DNA from: BPGL01 sp035463115
GTDB lineage: Bacteria > Actinomycetota > UBA4738 > HRBIN12
Reading direction: 5' to 3'
Length of the DNA: 33,205 bases
Assembly (NCBI GenBank): GCA_035463115.1
Contig: DATHTO010000067.1
Location: 1 to 33,205 of the forward strand
The position numbers and the translations under genes are program-made. Below the pieces are notes generated by a model. That model saw only the letters and a list, made by a program, of their open reading frames with translations, did no database searches and was not told the DNA's origin. Below, in pieces: positions 23,836 through 32,040 of this stretch (position 1 is its first letter; every line of letters begins with the position of its first letter).

Positions 23836-24888
23836 CTAGGGGAGCGCGGCGATCGCTGCGTCGAGGCATCGCGCGGGGCCCCGGCGGTGCACCGTCGCGC
23901 GCCACGTCTCGAGCACCGGTGCGAGGAAGTCGGCGAACACGCCCTCGCTCCCGGGCGCGAGGTGGACGCCGTCGCCGTTCAGCGCGTCGAGCGGAACCGC
24001 TCGATCCCAGTCCGCGACCGTCGCCTGCGGAACCGTCGACACCGCCCGGACGATCTCACGGTTCACCTCCGGCGTGACCTGCTCCGGGCTGTGCGCCGTG
24101 ATCCACACGACGAGATCGGCATCGGCGACGACGCTCGCCGCGAGGATGCGGTCGGCGTTCGTCCGGAACGACGCGGCATCGTGGTCGTTCGTTCCCAGCT
24201 CGACGACGACGGCATCGGGCGACGAGCTCGCCGCCTCGACCACCTCGACGCCGCCGCTCGACGGACGTCCCACGAGCGCATCGATCGAGAGCGTCCATCC
24301 GGCGAGCGCTTCGGTGGTCGCCGCGGCTGAGCCCTCGAGGATCGAGTCGCCCACCATGAGTGCCGTCGGCGGCTCCGCGACGAGGCGGGGCCGCGGAAGG
24401 GCGAGCCAACGCTCGGCCTCGCCGCCCGCTTGCAGGTAGAGGAGCCGATCGTCCTCCGGATCGATCCGGTACCGGCCGCTCGCCGCGATGCCGAGCTCGA
24501 CGGCTGATCCAGGAGCGTCCTCGACCGGCACCGCGAACGAGCCGCCGAGGAAGACACGTTCGGCGTCGGTACCGGCGCCGATCACGGCGATCGGATCGAG
24601 TGCGGGATCGCATCGGACGATCACGGCGTCGCCGGGATCCACGCACGGTCGATCGACCGTCCGGAGCGTTTCGACCGTGACAGCATCGCCGGTGTCCGGG
24701 ACGTCGCACGGCGACGACGTCAGGGCGGTCCCGGCTCCCGAGGGCGCCGGTGTGAGATGCGGCGTCACCGTCGACGAGCCGCTCCGGGTGACGTAGGCAT
24801 CGCAGCTCGCGAGCGCAGCCGTGGTGACGACGATCGCGATGAGCGTGCGGAGGCCGCGGGGGATCGGCCGTGGGCGCGAGCGGAGCAC
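23836..24888 (-). CDS. SGNH/GDSL hydrolase-type lipoprotein
   Basis: A 350-residue exported protein. The signal peptide ends in lipobox LASC (Cys29). The C-terminal ~190 residues are an SGNH hydrolase domain: block I LMVGDSILEGS (nucleophile Ser), block III VVELGTNDHD (Asn), and block V DGVHLAPGSEG (Asp-x-x-His). Such enzymes act on acyl or acetyl esters of surface glycans or lipids. The ~100-residue part before it (beta-rich, three Cys) has no clear match. GTG 24888 is chosen because TACGAT lies exactly 6 bases upstream, a leaderless arrangement, and because it gives a clean signal peptide; a longer in-frame extension to 25014 would bury that signal. Confidence 0.85.
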   Translation of the reverse strand: MLRSRPRPIPRGLRTLIAIVVTTAALASCDAYVTRSGSSTVTPHLTPAPSGAGTALTSSPCDVPDTGDAVTVETLRTVDRPCVDPGDAVIVRCDPALDPIAVIGAGTDAERVFLGGSFAVPVEDAPGSAVELGIAASGRYRIDPEDDRLLYLQAGGEAERWLALPRPRLVAEPPTALMVGDSILEGSAAATTEALAGWTLSIDALVGRPSSGGVEVVEAASSSPDAVVVELGTNDHDAASFRTNADRILAASVVADADLVVWITAHSPEQVTPEVNREIVRAVSTVPQATVADWDRAVPLDALNGDGVHLAPGSEGVFADFLAPVLETWRATVHRRGPARCLDAAIAALP

Positions 24889-24894
24889 CGGCGC

Positions 24895-24900
24895 ATCGTA
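24895..24900 (-). promoter_or_regulatory. -10 hexamer of a probable leaderless promoter (SGNH hydrolase)
   Basis: TACGAT on the minus strand, 6 bases before GTG 24888, with no ribosome-binding site between them. Confidence 0.45.
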
Positions 24901-24925
24901 GACGCCGGCCGGCGGAGCTCCGTCC

Positions 24926-25699
24926 TCAGCCGAGGCGTTCCGCGACGTCGCCGACGGCGACGGTTCCGGGCTCGACCACGCGCGCGTACACGCCGAAGGG
25001 GAGGCCCTTGCCACCGACGATCCGTCCTCGCTGCCGCGCGATCTCGGTGAGCGTCGCGAAATCCTTGTGCCCGGTCATGGGGTCGAGCGTCGTGACGACG
25101 CATCGCGGCACCTGCTCGCCGATCCGGAGGACCGCGCCGCCGATCCGGACGTCGCACCCGTCCCAGGAGTCCTCCTCGTACGGGTCGGTCCCCTCGAGCT
25201 CGATGTTCATCCGGAACCGCCGCGCGTCGAGCTCGCCGTCGTGCCGCGCCCCCGCCGCGAGCGCCGCGACGGAGGCGAGCCCCACGACCGTGATCGGCTC
25301 GACGTCGTAGGCGTCGCCGGGCCGATCGCACCGGATCAACCGCAGGTTCCGGCCGATGAACCGCCGGATCGCTCCCGCGAACGGGCCTTCGACGACCCGC
25401 CCGGGGACCGGTCGACCGTAGAAGTCGGTCACCACCGCCTCGCCGAGCGCCGACCCGGATCCCTCGACGACCGCGCGGTCGGGGAAGGTGAGCCGCAGGA
25501 GATCCGCCTCGCCGTCCCATGCGCTCCGGACCTGCTGGAGCTCGCCGACGTCGCCGGCCGTGAACAACGCTCCCATCGGATCGACGAGGTAGAAGAGCCG
25601 GTTCTCGGGCAGGCCGTCGGCCGTGAGCTCGACCCGGTCGGGATGCTGCAGGCGCGTCGACTTGACCGGCGTGACGTTGAGGCGGGCGACCGTGGCCAT
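24926..25699 (-). CDS. MOSC domain-containing protein
   Basis: A 257-residue protein with an N-terminal MOSC beta-barrel (VARLNVTPVKSTRLQHPDRV, GLPENRLFYLVDPMGALFTA) and the C-terminal MOSC core (RFRMNIEL, IGEQVPRCVVTTLDPMTG). The PRC cysteine is the expected site for binding molybdenum cofactor or sulfur. The family includes mARC-like and YcbX-type Mo enzymes that reduce N-hydroxylated compounds. No ferredoxin domain is fused. ATG 25699 has TACCGT 6 bases upstream and no ribosome-binding site, so it is probably leaderless. It is divergent from the acidic protein gene at 25794. Confidence 0.9.
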   Translation of the reverse strand: MATVARLNVTPVKSTRLQHPDRVELTADGLPENRLFYLVDPMGALFTAGDVGELQQVRSAWDGEADLLRLTFPDRAVVEGSGSALGEAVVTDFYGRPVPGRVVEGPFAGAIRRFIGRNLRLIRCDRPGDAYDVEPITVVGLASVAALAAGARHDGELDARRFRMNIELEGTDPYEEDSWDGCDVRIGGAVLRIGEQVPRCVVTTLDPMTGHKDFATLTEIARQRGRIVGGKGLPFGVYARVVEPGTVAVGDVAERLG

Positions 25700-25705
25700 C
25701 GACAC

Positions 25706-25711
25706 ACGGTA
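25706..25711 (-). promoter_or_regulatory. -10 hexamer of a probable leaderless promoter (MOSC gene)
   Basis: TACCGT on the minus strand, exactly 6 bases before ATG 25699. Confidence 0.45.
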
Positions 25712-25793
25712 GCGAAAGGCCGATCGACCACGACGCTCGCCGTGCCGTACGATCGGGCCGGCGGCGCAAGCGGCGCCGTGCACGGAGGAGCTC

Positions 25794-26237
25794 ATGGCCG
25801 GGAGCGACGCACCGCACCGCGACGCGGCGGAACCGTTGTCGCGTCTGTTGGCGCGTTCCGACGCCGTCGAGCGCGAGCTCCAGCGGGCGCGCGACCGCCT
25901 CGAGGCGATGGCGGAGCGCTACGCCGCCGAGGAGCCGCTCGACGCCGACCGCGCCGACGGGTCAGCGCCCGCGACGCCGGATCCGGCCGACGAACCTCCG
26001 GTGGATGTTCCTCCGGACGACCGTGCGCCCGAGGACCGCCCCGTCTCGGACCTCGCCCAACACTGGGTCATCCGCGTTCCCGACGCAGCACCGCGTGACG
26101 ATGCGCGGGACCACGATGCGCGGGACGACGACGCCGAGGCCGATGACGCGTCGGACCCGTCGCGGGCCAAGGAACCGTCGATCGACATCACGGTGTTGCA
26201 GGAGGCCGCGCGGAGGCGGCTGTCCGACGAGCGGTAG
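25794..26237 (+). CDS. Acidic low-complexity protein
   Basis: A 147-residue protein. The N-terminal ~45 residues form a charged helix likely to coil (VERELQRARDRLEAMAERY). The centre is Pro/Asp-rich and disordered, with a short Asp/Arg/Ala repeat (DDARDHDARDDDAEADDA), and the C-terminus ends in a helix (TVLQEAARRRLSDER). No signal peptide or membrane segment is present. ATG 25794 has a GGAGGAG site. The function is unknown; it is perhaps a scaffold or adaptor. The nitrobindin-like gene follows 52 bases later on the same strand. Confidence 0.65.
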   Translation: MAGSDAPHRDAAEPLSRLLARSDAVERELQRARDRLEAMAERYAAEEPLDADRADGSAPATPDPADEPPVDVPPDDRAPEDRPVSDLAQHWVIRVPDAAPRDDARDHDARDDDAEADDASDPSRAKEPSIDITVLQEAARRRLSDER

Positions 26238-26289
26238 CCGACCGCCCGCGGCGGCGCCGACCAGCGTCGCGAGGACATCGGGGCCGGCC

Positions 26290-26769
26290 GTGCACCCCGA
26301 CGTCGGCGAGCTCGCCTTCCTCCTCGGAACGTGGCGCGGTGAGGGACGCGGCGCGTATCCGACGATCGAGGACTTCCGCTACGGGGAGGAGCTCACGTTC
26401 GACCACGTCGGCGATGCCTTCCTCGGCTACTCGCAACAGAGTTGGCTGCTCGACGACGGCACCGTGCTCCATGCCGAACGGGGGTTCATCCGACCCGGTC
26501 GGGACGGCGCCTACGAGCTCACCCTCGCGCACCCGCTCGGGCTCACGGAGGTCGCGCACGGCCGGCTCGCCGGCAGCAGCCTGACGTTCGACACGGGGGA
26601 GGGCGACGTGCGTCGCACCGCCACGGGGATGCACGTCGTCGCGCTGAGCCGGCGCTACGAGTGCGACGGCGCCACGCTCCGCTACGCCCTCGACATGACG
26701 ACCGACGAGACGCCGCACACGCGGCATCTCGACGCCGAACTGCATCGGGTGGTCGCCGCCGCGCGCTGA
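26290..26769 (+). CDS. Nitrobindin-like heme-binding beta-barrel protein (FABP-like)
   Basis: A 159-residue protein of the nitrobindin family (DUF1794/THAP4-like), a 10-stranded barrel that holds ferric heme and can isomerise peroxynitrite. The N-terminal GTWRGEGRG motif (residues 13-21) is diagnostic, followed by YGEELTFDHVGDAFLGYSQ and a C-terminal THLDAELHRV-like segment (here TRHLDAELHRV) whose His is the usual axial heme ligand. GTG 26290 is the nearest start keeping the full fold; it has no strong ribosome-binding site and the exact start is uncertain. Confidence 0.85.
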   Translation: MHPDVGELAFLLGTWRGEGRGAYPTIEDFRYGEELTFDHVGDAFLGYSQQSWLLDDGTVLHAERGFIRPGRDGAYELTLAHPLGLTEVAHGRLAGSSLTFDTGEGDVRRTATGMHVVALSRRYECDGATLRYALDMTTDETPHTRHLDAELHRVVAAAR

Positions 26770-26822
26770 GCCGGGGGCCGGTTCCCTGGATCCGGCGGCC
26801 GCGCGCTCACGCAGCGGCGCGT

Positions 26823-28430
26823 TCACCCGGCGGCTGCGCTGCCGTCGGCCCGCGGGTCCGTGCCGGCGTCGAACCCGTCGGTCCCGGCTCTGATCAGGTG
26901 CGCGTGCCCGGCGCCTTCGTCGCCGGCCGGAACGGTGTCGACGCGGAACCCCGCTCCGACGAGCGCCTCGACGACCGACGACGGAACGTCCGCCTCGGCG
27001 ACCGCCCAACCGGCGTCCCCAGCGGATCGGTCCATCCCCGTGACGAGCCACCGTGGCGCCGCGACCGCGTCGGCGGCGCCTGACCCGAGCACGAGCGACC
27101 GGATCAGCGCCTGCGCGTCGATCTGCGGCTGCGCGAAGCCCCCCATCGTTCCGGCGACGGCGCTGACGCGCCCGTCGCCGCCGTGCACGACCGCGGGGAG
27201 CAGGGTGTGCAGCGGCCGCTTCGCGGGCGCGAGGTCGTTGGGATGCCCCGGCTCGAGGACGAAGCAGGCGCCTCGGTCGTGCGCGACGATGCCGGTCGAC
27301 GGCTCGAGGATGCCCGCGCCGAACCCGTTGTACAGGCTCTGGATCAGCGAGACGGCGTACCCGCCGGCATCGATCGCCACGAGCGCGATCGTGTCGCCCG
27401 TCGGCCGGCGCGGTGGTGCCGCCATGTCGCCTCGGACCTCGTCGGCGAGCGCGGCGAGGTGGCCGTCGTCGAGGAGGGTCGAGACGTGCGCCGTCATCGC
27501 GTCGGGGTCCGCCAGGTGTCGATCGCGATCGGCACCCGTCGCACGGAAGACCCGCGCGATCCTGGCCGCGTCGACCCCGAGCGGATCGGGATCGAGCTGC
27601 AGCCGCTCGATCAGCGACAGGATCTGCAGCAGCACGAACCCCTGCGAGTTCGGAGGCGCGACCGACACGTGGTGGTCGCGGAACGCCGCCCGCAGCGGCG
27701 GAAGGATCTCGGCGGCGTGCGACGCGAGATCGTCGGTCGTGATCGCCGACCCGAGCGCGCGCAGCCCCTCGACGTACCGCCGACCGACCTCGCCGCGATA
27801 CATGGCGTCGGGCCCCTCACGCGCGATCGCCTCGAGCGTCGAGCCGAGCGCCGGCTGCTCGAGCGTGTCGCCTTCCGACAGCGGGCGCCCGTGGGGGAAG
27901 CCGAGGGCGCCGAGGCCGGGGTCGCTCGCGAACGTCTCGTCCCAGGCGAGCGTCGCGGCGAGCGATGGCGCCACCGGAACCCCGTCGTGCGCGGCACGGA
28001 TCGCCGTCTCGAACGCCGACGGCCATCCGAGCGCGGCGCCTCGGCCGAGCAGCGCCCACCATCCCGCCACGGCACCCGGAACGGTGACCGGGATCGGGCC
28101 GCGCTGCGGCACCTCGCGATGCGCGCGACGGACGGCGTCGACGTCCAGCGCCGCGGGGGAGCGTCCGCTCGAGTTGATCGCGACCATCTCGCCGTCGGGT
28201 TCCGCGACGACGGCGAAGAGGTCCCCGCCGACGCCGCACATGTGGGGGTAGACGACGGCGAGGGTGACGGCGGCCGCGAGCGCTGCGTCGACGGCGTTCC
28301 CGCCGCGCTCGAACGCCGCTGCACCGGCGTCGGTCGCCGCCGTGTGCGGCGTCGCGATCGCCCAGCGGTTCCCGTGCGCGGAGAGGTCCCTCGTCAAGGC
28401 GCGGAAGTCTGGCACGTCGGGCACCACCAC
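26823..28430 (-). CDS. ggt: Gamma-glutamyltransferase
   Basis: A protein of about 535 residues of the Ntn-hydrolase gamma-glutamyltransferase family, cleaving glutathione or gamma-glutamyl amides. Conserved parts are HTAATDAGAAAFERGGNAVDAA, GVGGDLFAVV, PNSQGFVLLQIL, the autocleavage/nucleophile Thr in PTGDTIALVAID, then LYNGFGAGI and the late PLHTLLPAVV, GTMGGFAQPQIDAQ. No signal peptide is seen, so it is likely cytoplasmic or non-classically exported. Start: several in-frame GTGs (28430, 28427, 28415) lie within the end of the nei gene; 28430 is the longest and the true one is uncertain. The overlap implies co-transcription with nei. Confidence 0.93.
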   Translation of the reverse strand: MVVPDVPDFRALTRDLSAHGNRWAIATPHTAATDAGAAAFERGGNAVDAALAAAVTLAVVYPHMCGVGGDLFAVVAEPDGEMVAINSSGRSPAALDVDAVRRAHREVPQRGPIPVTVPGAVAGWWALLGRGAALGWPSAFETAIRAAHDGVPVAPSLAATLAWDETFASDPGLGALGFPHGRPLSEGDTLEQPALGSTLEAIAREGPDAMYRGEVGRRYVEGLRALGSAITTDDLASHAAEILPPLRAAFRDHHVSVAPPNSQGFVLLQILSLIERLQLDPDPLGVDAARIARVFRATGADRDRHLADPDAMTAHVSTLLDDGHLAALADEVRGDMAAPPRRPTGDTIALVAIDAGGYAVSLIQSLYNGFGAGILEPSTGIVAHDRGACFVLEPGHPNDLAPAKRPLHTLLPAVVHGGDGRVSAVAGTMGGFAQPQIDAQALIRSLVLGSGAADAVAAPRWLVTGMDRSAGDAGWAVAEADVPSSVVEALVGAGFRVDTVPAGDEGAGHAHLIRAGTDGFDAGTDPRADGSAAAG

Positions 28431-29179
28431 GTCGTGCGGGCCTGCTCGCCGAGCTTCCGGTTCACGATCGGCGTTCCGCACCGCGGGCACGGTCGTCCGG
28501 CGCGGTCGTACACGGCGACGCCGTCGCCGTACGTCCGCCGTCGCCACTCGCGGAGGTTGGCGCGGAGCATGCGGTTCGCGGTCGAGTACAGGTCCCCGAG
28601 CGTCGCGTCGTCGACGTCGCCGAGGGGCGCGAACGGGTCGATGCGGCACGCCCAGAGGACCTCCGAGCGATAGACGTTCCCGATGCCGCTCGCGGGGCGC
28701 TGGTCGAGCAGCACCACGCCGATCGGCGTCGATGGTTCGACGAGGGCGCGGGTCCGTCGGACGACCTCGTCGAGGTCCGGCTCGGGGAGGCCCAGGTCGG
28801 GGCCGAGCGTCGACAGGACCGGATGTCGACGCAGCACATCAGGGCCGAGGAGCTCGACCGTCGGCGCCGATCGGCACACCGCAGCGGCACCCGCCGTGGC
28901 CAGGCGCGCCCACGTTCCCGGCCTCGTCGGGCGATCGCCGCTGCGGCCCGGGCCGACGACCCGCCACGACCCGGTCATCCCGAGATGCGTGTGGAGGGTC
29001 GTTCCACTGTCGAACGTGATCAGCAGGTGCTTGCCGCGCGCCTCGATCGACGCGATCGCGTCGCCGTCGCTCGGGCGCGGTCCTCGGACGCCGGGCGCGT
29101 CGAACGCGACGAGCGGCGCGTGGTCGAGGGCACGGCGCAGCGACGACGCCGCACGGTGGATCGTGTCTCCCTCGGGCAT
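28394..29179 (-). CDS. nei: Fpg/Nei-family DNA glycosylase (Nei2-like)
   Basis: A 261-residue base-excision repair glycosylase/AP lyase. It begins MPEGDTIHRAA, with catalytic Pro2 and Glu3, has the Lys in EARGKHLL, the helix-two-turn-helix region SGIGNVYRSEVLWACRIDP, and a C-terminal zinc finger CPRCG then WWCPTCQ (C-x2-C-x18-C-x2-C). The MPEGDT start is characteristic of the Nei (endonuclease VIII) group, versus MPELPE in Fpg/MutM. ATG 29179 is likely leaderless (TAGCCT 6 bases upstream). In mycobacteria nei2 neighbours the helicase gene lhr; here the lhr-like gene is 3.5 kb away on the same strand. Confidence 0.95.
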   Translation of the reverse strand: MPEGDTIHRAASSLRRALDHAPLVAFDAPGVRGPRPSDGDAIASIEARGKHLLITFDSGTTLHTHLGMTGSWRVVGPGRSGDRPTRPGTWARLATAGAAAVCRSAPTVELLGPDVLRRHPVLSTLGPDLGLPEPDLDEVVRRTRALVEPSTPIGVVLLDQRPASGIGNVYRSEVLWACRIDPFAPLGDVDDATLGDLYSTANRMLRANLREWRRRTYGDGVAVYDRAGRPCPRCGTPIVNRKLGEQARTTWWCPTCQTSAP

Positions 29180-29185
29180 GAGTCG

Positions 29186-29191
29186 AGGCTA
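29186..29191 (-). promoter_or_regulatory. -10 hexamer of a probable leaderless promoter (nei)
   Basis: TAGCCT on the minus strand, 6 bases before ATG 29179. No ribosome-binding site intervenes. Confidence 0.5.
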
Positions 29192-29228
29192 CTCAACCGC
29201 TGGCCGTCGGATGCGACCGATCCCCCGG

Positions 29229-30419
29229 CTACGGACGCCAGCGGACGATCTCGTTGCCCGCGGCGTCGGCGATCCACAGGTCCCCGTCGGCCGATGTCGC
29301 GTCGGTGACCTCCATGCCGTCGATGCGCTCCAGCAACGAGGCGCCGTCGTGCGCGAACCGGAGCAGGACGTCGCCGTCGCACGGAGCGAACGGTGATCGC
29401 GCGCACGCCGCTTCAGAGACGACGACCCACACGCCGGAGCTGTCGACGGACTCCACGAAGGCCCAATGCGCCGGCCCCATCGCCGTGGTCGACGAGCCCG
29501 CCAGAGGCGTCATGCGAGCGACCGTGTTCGTGGACGGATCGATCGTGATCAGCACGAGCTCGCAGGCGTCCAGCTCCACGCGCGTATCCCGTGAGCCGTC
29601 GAGGGCGCGGCAGCCGATCGTGTACGCGCCGCGGCCGTCGGCGGCGATGTCGCCGGTGAGGTTCACGCCGGTGCGGATCTTGGCCGTGACCTCCTCCGTG
29701 ATGGCATCGATACGGCGCACGGTCCCGTCGAAGTCGTCCACGACCCAGACCGTGTCCCACGCGGACGCGATCCCGATCGGCGTCTTCCCGACGGGAACGA
29801 CGTTGACGGCCTGGGGGTCGAGCGTTCCGTACTTCATCGCGTCACCGGTGAAGCCGATCGTCCAAACACCGCCGCTCCCGATGTCGAAACCGCGAGCCGG
29901 AACCTGGTGCCGCCAGGCGATCTGCCCCGTCGCCGGGTCGACCTTGATCAGCTCCTCGCGGGTGGGCGAGAGCGCCCAGATCGCTCCGAAGCCCGCGCGG
30001 AGCTGGACCCACTGCCCGCCGGCGTCCTGACCGAGCGAGCGCCGGACCCACTCGTCGCCGCCGTCGATGTGACGCCCGACCAGCTCGGTGTTCCACCCCA
30101 TCCCCTCGCCCATCGCGGACTGTTCGAGGGTCCACACCGATCCGTACGCGGCGACGGTCGCCATGGGAAGCGCCTGACCACCGATGGGGTAGATGTCGAT
30201 GACGCTGCCGCTGGCGGGAGTCTCCTCCGAGAGTCCGGCGAGCGAGGACGCGATGGGGACCGCCACGAGGACGGCGAGCAGCAGCGCGAGGCACGCGGTG
30301 CCGACCGACAGAGCCGCGCGCCGCCGCGCCCGTCGAACGGCCACCTCGGGCGCCGGGGCGAAGGCCGGGATGTCGGCGGCGGCGTCGCCGAGCAGGTCGC
30401 GGAGGTTCCGCTCAGACAC
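29229..30419 (-). CDS. Single-pass membrane protein with extracellular beta-propeller
   Basis: A 396-residue protein: ~33 cytoplasmic residues, one membrane helix (SVGTACLALLLAVLVAVPIA), then a large outer domain built of repeated strand units (SVWTLEQ, AIWALSPT, GVWTIGFTG, TVWVVDDFDG, GVWVVVS, DLWIADAAGN) resembling a beta-propeller of the YVTN/NHL kind. GTG 30419 lies 8 bases inside the sigma gene end, so the two are co-translated. This is where an anti-sigma factor normally sits, but no zinc-binding anti-sigma motif is visible in the short cytoplasmic tail (MSERNLRDLLGDAAADIPAF). A sensor or anti-sigma function is inferred from position only. Confidence 0.8.
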   Translation of the reverse strand: MSERNLRDLLGDAAADIPAFAPAPEVAVRRARRRAALSVGTACLALLLAVLVAVPIASSLAGLSEETPASGSVIDIYPIGGQALPMATVAAYGSVWTLEQSAMGEGMGWNTELVGRHIDGGDEWVRRSLGQDAGGQWVQLRAGFGAIWALSPTREELIKVDPATGQIAWRHQVPARGFDIGSGGVWTIGFTGDAMKYGTLDPQAVNVVPVGKTPIGIASAWDTVWVVDDFDGTVRRIDAITEEVTAKIRTGVNLTGDIAADGRGAYTIGCRALDGSRDTRVELDACELVLITIDPSTNTVARMTPLAGSSTTAMGPAHWAFVESVDSSGVWVVVSEAACARSPFAPCDGDVLLRFAHDGASLLERIDGMEVTDATSADGDLWIADAAGNEIVRWRP

Positions 30420-30996
30420 GGTGCGCCTCCTCTCCGTCGACGAGGTCGGCGCCGAGCACGTCGCGCATCGACGCCATCCCGCGGGCGACGAGCGAACGCA
30501 CCGTCGCGGGCCGACAGCGGAGGATGTCGGCGATCGCGCCCTCGGGCTGGTCCTCGTAGTAGCGGAGGACGATCGCCGCGCGTTGCTTCGGTGGCAGCGC
30601 CGCGAGCGCCGCCATCACGGCGTGCCGGTCGGCGACGCCCGTCTCGGGACCCGCGACCGGATGGGGCGCGCGCTGCCGCTGCAGGTACCCGCGCTCGATG
30701 GCCCGGCGTCGGAAGTGGTTCTTCGACAGGTTCACGACGGCGCTCCGCAGGTACGCGTCGAACGCGTGTGGCGCCCGCAGGTGCGCGAGCCTGCCGGCGA
30801 CGCGCACGAACGCGTCCTGCGCGATGTCCTCCGCGACGGTGCGATCTCCGGTGAGGAGGTACGCCAGCCGGACGGCCCGCGGTGCCGATGCTTCGTAGAG
30901 CTCGGCGAGCTTCCCGCTCGCCCGCTCACCGACCACCGGCACCACGGGTTCCGCCACGTCGACCTCGCGCGTTCCGGGCGCGGGCCCGCCCGCCAC
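30412..30996 (-). CDS. SigE-family ECF RNA polymerase sigma factor
   Basis: A 194-residue sigma-70 family ECF protein with region 2 (LYEASAPRAVRLAYLLTGDR, EDIAQDAFVRVAGRL) and region 4 (LPPKQRAAIVLRYYEDQPEG, then DILRCRPATVRSLVARG). Region 1.1 and 3 are missing, as expected for ECF factors; the LPPKQRAAIVLRYYEDQ segment is typical of the actinobacterial SigE/SigJ-like group. GTG 30996 has an AGGAG site and lies 9 bases after the stop of the small membrane protein. It directs RNA polymerase to a regulon that cannot be read from here; its control is probably by the overlapping propeller protein. Confidence 0.92.
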   Translation of the reverse strand: MAGGPAPGTREVDVAEPVVPVVGERASGKLAELYEASAPRAVRLAYLLTGDRTVAEDIAQDAFVRVAGRLAHLRAPHAFDAYLRSAVVNLSKNHFRRRAIERGYLQRQRAPHPVAGPETGVADRHAVMAALAALPPKQRAAIVLRYYEDQPEGAIADILRCRPATVRSLVARGMASMRDVLGADLVDGEEAHRV

Positions 30997-31005
30997 ATCT
31001 TGCTC

Positions 31006-31257
31006 CTATCCCTCGTCGGTCGCCTCGCGGATCACGAGCTCGGCCTGCTGGCGCTTCTCCATCGCGTCGAGCTTCTGTTGGTCCCAGGCGCCGGGGCTGA
31101 GCGCGACCCGCGCCTCGGGGGCGGTCGGCCGATCGATCGCCGCGTTCGTGACGGCGCTTCCGATGCCGACGCCGATCACCGTCGCGACGGCGATCGCCGC
31201 GAACAGCCGGCGGCCGTCGACCCCGCGCCGCTGGAGCATGGTTCCCGTCGTGCTCAT
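31006..31257 (-). CDS. Small single-pass membrane protein in the sigma operon
   Basis: An 83-residue protein: short cytoplasmic basic start, one membrane helix (RRLFAAIAVATVIGVGIGSA) and a mostly charged outer tail with a predicted helix (QQKLDAMEKRQQAELVIREA). ATG 31257 has a GGAGAGG site. It is first in the operon that continues with the ECF sigma gene 9 bases later. No family is recognised; it may help control or sense for the sigma factor. Confidence 0.65.
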   Translation of the reverse strand: MSTTGTMLQRRGVDGRRLFAAIAVATVIGVGIGSAVTNAAIDRPTAPEARVALSPGAWDQQKLDAMEKRQQAELVIREATDEG

Positions 31258-31402
31258 GGCGTACCTCTCCTTCCACCGTGCGTCGTGGCGTGCTGTCCTG
31301 TGGATCTCGGGGAGAGGAGGACGATCGATCGATCCGGTTCCTCGCCTCCCAGACACGCGAGCCGCCGAACCCGTTGCACCGATCTCGGAGAAGATTCGGC
31401 CC

Positions 31403-31921
31403 ATGGACACGGCGCTGCTGATCGAGGTTCCCGAGGCCGAGCCGCTGGTCGGACGGTGGCGCGCGGCGCATGACCCGTCATCGGCGCTCGGCGTGCCGGC
31501 ACACGTGACCCTGGTGTTTCCGTTCGTCGACCGCGAGCGCCTCGACGGCGACGTCGCGAGCCGCGTCGCCGCCGCGATCGAACGATCGGGCGTCGCGCCG
31601 TTCGACGTCCGGTTCGAGCGACCCGGCCGGTTCCCGGGCGTGGTGTACCTGGAGCCCGCCCCGGCGGAGCCGTTCCTCCGCCTGATCGGCGCGGTGGTCG
31701 ACGCGTTCCCGGACCACCCTCCCTACGGAGGCGCGTTCGAGACGGTCGTGCCGCACCTGACGGTCGCGGACGATCCGGAGGCTGACCTCGACGCGATCGA
31801 GGCGTCCGTGCGGCCAGGCCTGCCGATCGTCGCACCTGTGCGCCAGGTCGCGCTGATGGCCGCGGCGCCCGCGGGCTGGACGACGCTCGAGCGGTTCCCG
31901 CTCGTCAGCCGCGGAGCGTGA
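31403..31921 (+). CDS. 2'-5' RNA ligase family protein
   Basis: A 172-residue protein of the 2H phosphoesterase fold (LigT/2'-5' RNA ligase-like). Two HxT/S motifs are present: HVTLVFPF (34-41) and HLTVADDP near 118, the catalytic pair for phosphodiester chemistry on RNA or cyclic nucleotides. ATG 31403 has a GGAGAAG site about 9 bases upstream. Its last 19 bases, including the stop, lie in the 21-base direct repeat that flanks the VapBC cassette. Substrate unknown. Confidence 0.85.
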   Translation: MDTALLIEVPEAEPLVGRWRAAHDPSSALGVPAHVTLVFPFVDRERLDGDVASRVAAAIERSGVAPFDVRFERPGRFPGVVYLEPAPAEPFLRLIGAVVDAFPDHPPYGGAFETVVPHLTVADDPEADLDAIEASVRPGLPIVAPVRQVALMAAAPAGWTTLERFPLVSRGA

Positions 31922-31923
31922 GC
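31903..31923. repeat. Left copy of the 21-base direct repeat flanking vapBC
   Basis: Identical at all 21 positions to 32663-32683. This copy contains the 3' end and stop codon of the 2'-5' RNA ligase gene (stop 31919-31921). It also contains, on the minus strand, what would be the stop codon of the helicase gene (31905-31907). Confidence 0.85.
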
Positions 31924-32040
31924 GATCGCCGAACCCAGCGCCCGCTGACGATCGTGCACAGCGCTGCCATGACGACCTGCGTCGAACGATGTGTCTGATG
32001 CGAAGCGTATGCTACGGTGACGCGAAGTATGGGGGTACTC

